Assembly: GCA_029262675.1 (NCBI GenBank)
Contig: JAJCYW010000020.1
Location: 1 to 64,000, forward strand
Reading direction: 5' to 3'
DNA: 64,000 nucleotides
Origin: Chloroflexota bacterium
Lineage (GTDB): Bacteria > Chloroflexota > Dehalococcoidia > DSTF01 > RBG-16-68-14
Shown piece after piece: positions 1 to 6,325 of this stretch; the first letter of the stretch is position 1; each line of letters starts with the position of its first letter. The notes below the pieces were generated by a model. It made no database searches, had not been told where the DNA came from, and saw only the letters and a list, made by a program, of their open reading frames with translations. Made by a program: the position numbers and the translations under genes.

Positions 1-2
1 CA

Positions 3-242
3 CCAGGAGGTACGCCGCCGGGAGGCACGCCGCCGGGAGGTACGCTGCCGGGAGGCACGCCACCGGGAGGTACGCCGCCGGGAGGCACGCCACCGGGAGG
101 AACGCCGCCGGGCGGCACGCCACCGGGCGGCACGCCACCGGGAGGTACGCCGCCAGGAGGAACACCTCCGGGAGGTACGCCGCCAGGAGGAATGCCGCCA
201 GGAGGAACACTGCCGGGCGGAACGCTGCCGGGCGGTGCCGCC
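3..242 (+). repeat. 15-bp tandem repeat encoding PGGTP units
   Basis: Sixteen head-to-tail 15-bp units of the form CCG-GGA-GGN-ACG-CCN, each coding Pro-Gly-Gly-Thr-Pro or a close variant. Most differences are at third codon positions, so the peptide is kept better than the DNA. Late units drift (Met or Leu substitutions, the last one ends in Ala-Ala). The array runs off the left edge, so the true copy number is unknown. Confidence 0.9.
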
Positions 243-839
243 GTAGTCGTTGGTGGCGGCGGAATCAGCATTGGCAGTGTTGTCACGGCGGTCGTCATAC
301 TCATCGTCGGCGGCGTTGCTGCGATCGTCGTCGCCACGGTGGTGTCGGGCGTGCTCGTGCTGTCGGGGACGCCGACGCCGTGCGTCGATCGGGAGATTCC
401 GGTGTCCGCGGCAGCTAGCCAAGCGTTCGACGACAAGTGGGACGCGTTCCACGACCAGATCAAGGTCGCGCCGTCGGCGGTGACGTTCAGCGAGACGGAG
501 GTGACCTCGCGTGGCGTCGACTACCTCGACGACGCTGGCGTGCCGGTCGATGACGTCCAGATCTACCTCTGTCCACAAGGCTATGGCGAGATGACGGGCA
601 CCATGAGCCTGGCCGGATTGGACGCAGACGTACTAATTCGCGGTACGGTCGATGTGTCCGGCGACGATCCGTCGGTCGATATCGACAAGATCGAGGCCGG
701 GAATCTGCCCAGCTTCATCGCGACGAACCTGGTGAACGCCGTGCTCGACCAAGGCGGCGTCAAGACCTTCGAGACCGACGACAACCTGACGAGTATCGTC
801 ATCACGGATGGATCGGTCACCGTGGCGGGAGCGCCATAG
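3..839 (+). CDS. PGGTP-repeat membrane-anchored protein (5' partial)
   Basis: The frame is open from the left window edge, so the N-terminus is missing. The first 80 visible residues are 16 tandem pentapeptides of the PGGTP type. A Gly/Val/Ile-rich membrane segment follows (around residues 82-120), then about 160 residues of probably extracellular domain with an isolated Cys and many Asp. The layout low-complexity / membrane helix / outer domain matches the next gene, which starts 28 bases downstream, so the two may form one unit, and a zinc ribbon could lie upstream of the window. The ATG at 192 sits inside a repeat unit (Met replacing Thr) and is not a credible start. Function is not recognised. 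Confidence 0.75.
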   Translation, partial: PGGTPPGGTPPGGTLPGGTPPGGTPPGGTPPGGTPPGGTPPGGTPPGGTPPGGTPPGGTPPGGMPPGGTLPGGTLPGGAAVVVGGGGISIGSVVTAVVILIVGGVAAIVVATVVSGVLVLSGTPTPCVDREIPVSAAASQAFDDKWDAFHDQIKVAPSAVTFSETEVTSRGVDYLDDAGVPVDDVQIYLCPQGYGEMTGTMSLAGLDADVLIRGTVDVSGDDPSVDIDKIEAGNLPSFIATNLVNAVLDQGGVKTFETDDNLTSIVITDGSVTVAGAP

Positions 840-867
840 GGCGCCCCCGCCGGAGCGCGGCTGCAAC

Positions 868-2148
868 ATGAAGAAGTGCCTATCCTGCGGAACCGAATCG
901 CCCGACGACTCGACGTTCTGCGAGTCGTGCGGCGCAGACCTGGGCGATGCCGCGACGGCCGCGCCCTCGAACGCAGGAGCCTGCCCTTCCTGCGGCGCGG
1001 CGAACGAAGCCGGCAGCACGTTCTGCGAGGGCTGCGGGGCATCGCTCACTGCAGCGCCGGGGACGTCCTCCCCGGCGGGCGGTGGCGGCTTTCAGCAGTT
1101 CCTGGGAAGCCTCAACCCTATTCATGCGCTTCTTGGCGTCGCGGCGATCGTTGTTCTGATCGTGTTGGCGTTCTTCCTCTTCAGCAACGGCAACGACGAT
1201 TCCGGCGGGCGTAATGGCAGTGGCACCAGTCAGCCGCAGGCCACGGACCGGCCGCGTGCCACGGATCCGCCGCGCCCTACGGAGACCGTTCAGCCGCCGG
1301 CTGGGGACGGCTTTCCGACCGTTGCGGATGCCATTGCCGATGCGATGAGGTTTGCCGGTTATGTCGCCGAATGCGATGACACGTTGCTGCAGCCCGGCGA
1401 CCTCTGCTACCGGCTGGACGCGGAGCCGGCGCGCAACGTGTTCCAGTACGCTGTCGGTGACGCCTTCTCCGAGTTCTACGCCGTCGTGGTGCTGGAACAG
1501 TTGGCCGACGGCAGCTACGTGGTCAACAGCGTCTCCGACTTCGATCCGACAGGCGGCGGTGGTGATGGGAGCGATATCGCCGCCCATCTTAATCCTATTT
1601 ATAGAAACGCCTTCGTCGAGGCGGCCACCGAGTGGCAGCTTGGCGATGAGGACGAGGGTGTGGCGTTCCGGTCGCGCTCGCTATCGAATGGCAGCTACAC
1701 GCTCTCTATCGATGCGGACAGCGGCTGGATCGCGCCGGAAACGATCGCGGTCGATGTCGGCTCCGAGTTCTACGTCGCGGCGGACGTGTACATGCAGGCC
1801 GGCACCGAAGAGGATTCCTGTGGTATCGCCGTCGCGGCGGCGTCGACCTTCCCGCGGCTGGAGTTTCTCGTGTTCGACGCCTTTGGCGACTTCGAGGTGC
1901 TCTTCGGCGACCAGTCGCTCTCGTTCCTCATCGAGCCGACGACCTCGTCCGCTATCTTGCCGGGAGACGACAATAGGCTAGCGATCCTGATGGAGGGGTC
2001 GCAGGCGACGTTCGTCATCAACGACACCGTGGTCGGTTCCGCGACCGTGCCGCCGATCGACGTCGCACGCATAGGGGTGGTGACGGCCACCTCCGACACA
2101 TCCGGCTTTACGTCCTGTGAGTTCAACCAGTTGGAGGTCCGCTCCTAG
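868..2148 (+). CDS. Double zinc-ribbon, single-pass membrane protein with C-terminal jelly-roll-like domain
   Basis: The 426-residue protein starts with two CxxC...CxxC zinc ribbons (about residues 4-25 and 38-60). A membrane helix follows near 95-115, then a Ser/Thr/Pro linker, then an extracellular part. The last 170 residues (from EWQLGDEDEG) look like a concanavalin-type beta sandwich. The end of the lipoprotein at 14084-15322 resembles them, with the shared features GSxxTLYIN-like and CEFNxLEV. I chose ATG 868 because it directly precedes the first ribbon. An in-frame ATG 60 bases upstream would add a low-complexity tail overlapping the previous gene. The zinc ribbons should be cytoplasmic and the sandwich outside. 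Function is unknown, possibly surface sensing. Confidence 0.75.
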   Translation: MKKCLSCGTESPDDSTFCESCGADLGDAATAAPSNAGACPSCGAANEAGSTFCEGCGASLTAAPGTSSPAGGGGFQQFLGSLNPIHALLGVAAIVVLIVLAFFLFSNGNDDSGGRNGSGTSQPQATDRPRATDPPRPTETVQPPAGDGFPTVADAIADAMRFAGYVAECDDTLLQPGDLCYRLDAEPARNVFQYAVGDAFSEFYAVVVLEQLADGSYVVNSVSDFDPTGGGGDGSDIAAHLNPIYRNAFVEAATEWQLGDEDEGVAFRSRSLSNGSYTLSIDADSGWIAPETIAVDVGSEFYVAADVYMQAGTEEDSCGIAVAAASTFPRLEFLVFDAFGDFEVLFGDQSLSFLIEPTTSSAILPGDDNRLAILMEGSQATFVINDTVVGSATVPPIDVARIGVVTATSDTSGFTSCEFNQLEVRS

Positions 2149-2171
2149 CGACCGGCTAGGGTGTAGCCACC

Positions 2172-3452
2172 CTACGGCAAGTCCAGCGACGACACGGCGT
2201 TGGACGCAATGCCATGGGCGCTGCCGTCGAAGAACACGGCGGCAGCGTAGGTTCCCGTGGTGTCCGCGCCGAGCGTCAGCGGCGTAAAGATGAACGCGTC
2301 CTCCCCCGCGCCGGAGACGCCGGTTACCGAGAAGTCGCCGTCAGTTGTGAGATGGATGTCCGCCACATCGTCTACGGCGATCCCATTCAATGCCTCGCCG
2401 TTGGTGGTGAGGTCGACATCGCTCCCGTCGACGTAGAACGTCCAGGCACCGGCCGTCGTGTCGCCGAGCTGGGTCGGCGTGAACCTGATGATGTCTGAGT
2501 CGTTGCCGGAGGCGCCGGTCACGTTGAAGTTTCCTGACATCGTGATCAACAGGTCACCGTCGGGAAGCAGGTCCAGGCCGTCCACGTCCTCTCCCTCGCC
2601 GTTAAGCTGCACATCGCTACCGTCGAAGTAGAGTTCAAACGAACCGGCGGTGGTGGTTCCCAGCGACGAGGCGGTGAACTTGACGATATCCGAGTCGTCG
2701 ACGGTACCCGGAATGCCCGGAATCGAAGCGGGGGTGGTGAACGACATCAGCAGGTGCGTGGCATCGATGAATGCGAGCGCGTCCGTCTGCAGGCCGCCCA
2801 GGCCGACGTCGCTGCCGTCGAAGGTCAGGCTAAACCCAGCGTCGCCGTCCCAGGCGATGATGTCCTCGTTCGCGACAGTGAGGCTGCCGACGCTGCCGTC
2901 GTCCCGCAGCGAGAAGTAGAACGCCGACCGTCCACAGCCACCGGCATCCTCGCCGCCGAGGAACGACGTCGCCGCGGACAGGCCGGCATCGTTCGTGACC
3001 TGGACCCAGTTCACGTTCGTGAACGGCCCGACGGCCGGGCTAAGACAGAGCCGCATCAGCATGCTCTCATCTGGGTTGACGACGCCCGGATCGGTCACGT
3101 CGTCCAGGATCGTCAGCAGCGTCCAACTATCGTTCAGCTGGGCAGCGTTGGTGTAGGGCAGCCACTTCGTGAGCGTCTCCGTGCCCGTCGAGTACTGAAC
3201 GACGACGTCCATGTTGGAGAACTCGTCGAACGTGACGCTGCCGTCGTTCCTGACCACGACGTCGACGTCTGTCCCCTTGGCGTTGACGGACGTGATCGAG
3301 AGGTCGCTGGCCAGACGCAACTCACTGCGCACAACTGCGTCCCGCCAGGACTGGCCGAGGTCGTCGTAGGCCGTCACGCCGATTCCGCCCAGCCTGCTGG
3401 CCGTAATGAGCAGCACTCCCAGCAGCACCAAAGAGGGCAGTAAGCTATCCAA
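2172..3452 (-). CDS. FlaF/pilin-like membrane-anchored protein with repeated beta domains
   Basis: 426 residues. A hydrophobic N-terminal helix (about 5-20) is followed by a beta-rich domain (about 40-105) with the pattern VDVVVRNDGSVTFDEF. This recalls the soluble domain of archaeal FlaF/FlaG archaellum proteins and class III pilins. After about residue 165 come four or five degenerate repeats of about 60 residues, marked by FDGSDV(G/Q/D)L and I(I/V)xFTxxxLGxTTAG, probably propeller- or solenoid-like. The gene converges on the zinc-ribbon gene with only 23 bases between. Archaella are reported from some Chloroflexota, which would fit. However, no archaellum motor or assembly gene is visible here, so the FlaF link rests on sequence feel only. 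Confidence 0.6.
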   Translation of the reverse strand: MDSLLPSLVLLGVLLITASRLGGIGVTAYDDLGQSWRDAVVRSELRLASDLSITSVNAKGTDVDVVVRNDGSVTFDEFSNMDVVVQYSTGTETLTKWLPYTNAAQLNDSWTLLTILDDVTDPGVVNPDESMLMRLCLSPAVGPFTNVNWVQVTNDAGLSAATSFLGGEDAGGCGRSAFYFSLRDDGSVGSLTVANEDIIAWDGDAGFSLTFDGSDVGLGGLQTDALAFIDATHLLMSFTTPASIPGIPGTVDDSDIVKFTASSLGTTTAGSFELYFDGSDVQLNGEGEDVDGLDLLPDGDLLITMSGNFNVTGASGNDSDIIRFTPTQLGDTTAGAWTFYVDGSDVDLTTNGEALNGIAVDDVADIHLTTDGDFSVTGVSGAGEDAFIFTPLTLGADTTGTYAAAVFFDGSAHGIASNAVSSLDLP

Positions 3453-3878
3453 ACGTCGCGAACTCCAATACTACGGGCGCGCCCTGCGGACGTACTCCGG
3501 TTCGCATGCTATCGCGGCCTGGATGCGCAGCCTATAGGTAAACGCCCGTAACCTGCCGGTATCGATCTCGTGTTCGGCCGAGCGGTTGCTTGGATCGACC
3601 CTACCAGGAGGCGGCAGCCAGGTACGAGGTGCAGGCGCAGCGCGCAGCCGCCGCCATTCCCACCACGCCGGAGAACACCCTACGGCTCCTAGCTTGGGAC
3701 AGCGTGGAAGCGCGCGTCGCGGCGCCCGGGCACGATGGCGCTGGCGCAGTTTCCGGATTTGGTGGCCGTTGGTGATTAAGATCACCGTCCCACTCCTGGA
3801 TCGCCCATATATTGTATTTGTAGATACCCCCAGGGGGTATAAGAGCGAATAGCGATGAAACAGGAGGAGGACCAAGCA
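3453..3878. other. Intergenic region with promoter of the DUF2630 operon
   Basis: 426 bases lie between the divergent FlaF-like gene and the DUF2630 gene. Short overlapping open frames on both strands have no family signal, no consistent ribosome site and Arg-rich translations, so I call no gene. The right end (from about 3800) turns AT-rich and carries a strong 17-bp palindrome and a TATAAG box (3838-3843), the probable control region of the downstream operon. Confidence 0.6.
3824..3840. promoter_or_regulatory. Perfect G/C-tract palindrome, candidate CsoR/RcnR-type operator
   Basis: ATACCCCCAGGGGGTAT is an exact inverted repeat of 8 bp around a central A. It overlaps a possible -10 box (TATAAG) and ends 38 bases before the start codon of the DUF2630 gene. 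T-A-C-tract/G-tract-T-A palindromes are the known operator form of CsoR/RcnR/FrmR metal and formaldehyde repressors. No such repressor gene is in the window, so the regulator is inferred. Confidence 0.55.
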
Positions 3879-4172
3879 GTGACGACGACAATTCAACGAA
3901 TCGACCAGCTATCTCAGGAGCGATCTCGACTCTACGGCATCGCTCTTGACTCGCAGCGCGGCGACCGGGAGCTAACACGGCGCGTCAAGGAGATCGCGGC
4001 GGAGCTGGACCAACTCTGGGACATGAGGCGGCGTGAGCGCGCCGGCAAGCTCGATGGCCTTGACCTGCTCGTCGACCAAGCCTACGCGAGCATCTACGGC
4101 GAGGACTATGCCGACGCCGTAGCGCCGCCGGCAGTCGAAGAGGAAGGGGTTGCTATGGCACTGGTGGCGTAG
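3879..4172 (+). CDS. DUF2630-like small coiled-coil protein
   Basis: 97 residues, mostly charged helix. The pattern IDQLSQERSRLYG...ELTRRVKEIAAELDQLWDMRRRERAG matches my memory of the DUF2630 family (small actinobacterial/Chloroflexota proteins with an LDxxWDxxRQRRA core). The start is GTG 3879, because a strong AGGAGGAGG lies eight bases before it. The upstream in-frame ATG at 3855 has no ribosome site and would place that element inside the gene. It opens an apparent operon with three related membrane-protein genes and sits behind the palindrome at 3824-3840. Biochemical role is unknown. Confidence 0.7.
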   Translation: MTTTIQRIDQLSQERSRLYGIALDSQRGDRELTRRVKEIAAELDQLWDMRRRERAGKLDGLDLLVDQAYASIYGEDYADAVAPPAVEEEGVAMALVA

Positions 4173-4284
4173 ACGGAGCACGCCGCCGCGGCGGCGCGGC
4201 GGGGAAGCGCGCAAGGGGAGGTGTCAATGGAGCACAACGCGACCGCGAGATAGCACGAAGATTAGCAATGAAACGGAGTAACAC

Positions 4285-4635
4285 ATGGCAACAAGAAGCA
4301 TCACACGGCCGAGCGACCCAGATGTCGCAAGTAACCCATGGCAGTTCAGCGTGGGGCTAGGTATGGCTGCGATGAGCGTCATGCTGCTGATGGTCCTGTT
4401 CATCATCAGCGCAGTCGTCTCCGGCTGGGTCTCCGACCAGGACCCGACGGATTTCGGCCGGATCATCGCCTATCAGGCCTGGCTCTTCCCCGTAGCTATG
4501 GCTTCGGTGGCCACAGTCATGGTGGGCATCTCGTTCATCCTCTGGGGCATCGTCCGCCAGCTCTGGGTGCGCGTCGAGACGCTCAAGGAGTCGCTGCCGG
4601 CGCTCAAGGCGTCCGTTGGCGGCACAGGAGCTTAG
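4285..4635 (+). CDS. Two-helix membrane protein, short paralogue
   Basis: 116 residues with two clear membrane helices (about 23-50 and 65-90) and a charged C-terminal tail (VRVETLKESLPALK). The second helix and tail resemble the C-terminal part of the next two proteins, with AYQAWLFP...ILWGIVRQLW against AYAAWVNP...LYTISNVLRF. It therefore looks like a shortened member of the same family. It has no recognised domain. The gene lies 112 bases after the DUF2630 gene and 10 bases before the next membrane gene, in the same direction. Confidence 0.65.
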   Translation: MATRSITRPSDPDVASNPWQFSVGLGMAAMSVMLLMVLFIISAVVSGWVSDQDPTDFGRIIAYQAWLFPVAMASVATVMVGISFILWGIVRQLWVRVETLKESLPALKASVGGTGA

Positions 4636-4645
4636 GAGAATGACT

Positions 4646-5350
4646 ATGGCAGCAGCAGATTCAATAAGAAGCACAAGATTTGGACCGACCACGGTGAGTT
4701 CCACGGGCACGGGGCAAATGCTCATCCACACGATGGCGAACTGGATGTGGCTGCCCATGATCATGATGGGCGTGATGGCGATCGCCACGTCCATCGGCTT
4801 GGGCATCGCTCAGGCGAGCGTTGGATCAGACCTCGGCGAGGAGTTCACCGCGCTCCGCCAGGCCAACTTCGAGACGCTGAAGCCGCTAACAGGAGCCTTC
4901 GTCTTCTTGGGGATAGCGCTCCTACTCTCTGGTATATCGTTCCTGTTGGCAACCATCCTCGGAGCCTTGCGCTGGGGTGGCGGTGAAGTACAGGAATCCC
5001 TGGGTGGACAGGTGAAGACGCTGAAGATGCCCTGGACGGCCATGGTGTTTCTCGGCCTCATGATGATGGGGCTGATGGCGCAATTTGTGGCCTTTGGCAC
5101 CCTGATCTATGTCGCCATGCAGGCGCACGACGCTTGGATAGGCGCCACGGCGGCCGGCGTGCCCGGCGACATTGCCGCGCTTGACCGCGCCAACGCATAC
5201 GCCGCCTGGGTCAACCCCTTGCGATTGGTATCGGTGGGCATCCTTCTCACCGGCATCGTCTTCGCCCTCTACACCATCTCGAACGTCCTCCGATTCCAGT
5301 TCTCGCGCATTCGCGAGTTGGTTACCGGACAGGAAGAAGGAGCCGCGTAA
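4646..5350 (+). CDS. Four-helix membrane protein, paralogue A
   Basis: 234 residues with about four membrane helices. It shares the markers GGG(E/A)xQxxLG, MPxTAxxFLxxMM and QAHDAWIxATAAGV with the following protein. The start is ATG 4646, seven bases after AGGAG; the TTG and ATG just upstream are too close to or before that site. The stop codon overlaps the next start by one base (TAATG), so the two are translationally coupled. No enzyme motif or known transporter signature is visible. The Met/Gly-rich helices and the His in QAHDAW are the only conserved polar features. Confidence 0.7.
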   Translation: MAAADSIRSTRFGPTTVSSTGTGQMLIHTMANWMWLPMIMMGVMAIATSIGLGIAQASVGSDLGEEFTALRQANFETLKPLTGAFVFLGIALLLSGISFLLATILGALRWGGGEVQESLGGQVKTLKMPWTAMVFLGLMMMGLMAQFVAFGTLIYVAMQAHDAWIGATAAGVPGDIAALDRANAYAAWVNPLRLVSVGILLTGIVFALYTISNVLRFQFSRIRELVTGQEEGAA

Positions 5351-6054
5351 TGGCAGCAACAGGAACGCAGGTCTTCGGTCAACCCGTCGGCCGCTACGAA
5401 GAAACCGATACGCCAAAGGGGCTGCTGTTCCCGCAGAAGCTTGGCAGCATCCTCTGGGCGCCAATGGCCATTATGGGCGTCATGCTGGTGTTCGCCGCCT
5501 TCGGGTTGGGGATCGCTCGGTCGCAGTTGTCCGTGGACCTCTCGGAGCAGTTCTCCGCTTCCGACAAGGCGAACCTAGCCACGTTAGGACAGCTTGTGCC
5601 AGGGTTCATGTTCTTGGGATTCGCGATGATCTTCGCGGGAATTAGTTTCGCAATCGCGCGCATCCTTGGGGTGTTCCGCGCGGGCGGCGGCGCGATGCAG
5701 GCGACGTTGGGCCAGGGCATCAAGACACCCGACATGCCGTTGACGGCCTGGATTTTCCTGATGGGCATGATGATGGCGATGATGGTGTTGGTGTTCGCCT
5801 TCGTCGGCCACATCTACGCCGCCACGCAGGCGCATGACGCTTGGATCAACGCGACGGCGGCAGGTGTCGCAGGAAATGAAGCGGCGCTCGGCCGGGCAGA
5901 AACCTGGGGCACCTGGTTGGAGGGGCTGCGACGCTTCGGCGTGGGGCTCTACCTAACGTCTATTGCGTTCGGCCTGGCAACGATTATCAAGGTAATCCGC
6001 TTCCAGACATTGCGGGTCAAGGAGCTTTTGCAGCAGATACAGACGGCCGCCTAA
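5350..6054 (+). CDS. Four-helix membrane protein, paralogue B
   Basis: 234 residues, the same length and helix layout as the preceding gene and clearly its duplicate. Both conserve GGGAMQATLGQ, the MMMAMMV helix, QAHDAWINATAAGV and a final amphipathic tail (RVKELLQQI). The start overlaps the previous stop by one base. It is the last gene of the operon and is followed by a terminator hairpin at 6096. A duplicated pair may form a hetero-oligomer in the membrane. Function is not recognised. Confidence 0.7.
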   Translation: MAATGTQVFGQPVGRYEETDTPKGLLFPQKLGSILWAPMAIMGVMLVFAAFGLGIARSQLSVDLSEQFSASDKANLATLGQLVPGFMFLGFAMIFAGISFAIARILGVFRAGGGAMQATLGQGIKTPDMPLTAWIFLMGMMMAMMVLVFAFVGHIYAATQAHDAWINATAAGVAGNEAALGRAETWGTWLEGLRRFGVGLYLTSIAFGLATIIKVIRFQTLRVKELLQQIQTAA

Positions 6055-6095
6055 GCCGTCCCCGCGAACTTCCGGCGCCGCAACATCACGTCACA

Positions 6096-6124
6096 CGAAG
6101 GCTCGCCTGTCAGGCGGGCCTTCG
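6096..6124 (+). terminator. Hairpin terminator after the membrane-protein operon
   Basis: A near-perfect inverted repeat (14 bp arms, one G-T pair, tiny loop) around CGAAGGCTCGCCTG and its complement, 42 bases after the stop codon. There is no long T-run, so termination strength is uncertain. Confidence 0.6.
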
Positions 6125-6176
6125 CTGTGCGTGGCCGCGAGAGCAGCTTTCTTCAGCCGCGGAAGTTGAAATCGGA

Positions 6177-6248
6177 GGGGCAGTAGCTCGGTGGGAGAGC
6201 TCCAGCTTCCACGCGGGCTGTTGCGAGTTCGCATATGGTTCCGCGGCT
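6177..6248 (+). pseudogene. Degenerate tRNA-Gly-like sequence
   Basis: This stretch follows the intact tRNA-Gly(TCC) at 29664 along its length. The D-arm TAGCTC.GTGG.AGAGCTCC, an anticodon-loop TTCC and GCGAGTTCG of the T-arm are recognisable. The acceptor arm cannot pair, the anticodon stem is broken and the T-stem partner is lost, so it should not be functional. It may be a decayed tRNA or an old integration scar. Confidence 0.55.
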
Positions 6249-6325
6249 CAACGCTCACGCTTGACGTACATTTGTGCTGAACCTATACTGGACGGCACCG
6301 AACACATGTGCGGAGGGCGCCCAGT

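Noticed and set aside
3..242. CRISPR array
   Set aside because: Units are directly adjacent 15-bp coding repeats without spacers.
192..839. ATG 192 as the start of the first gene
   Set aside because: It lies inside a repeat unit (Met for Thr) and the frame is open to the left edge.
3471..3896. 141-codon minus-strand ORF upstream of the DUF2630 gene
   Set aside because: It covers the promoter palindrome and has an Arg/Pro-rich, family-less translation.
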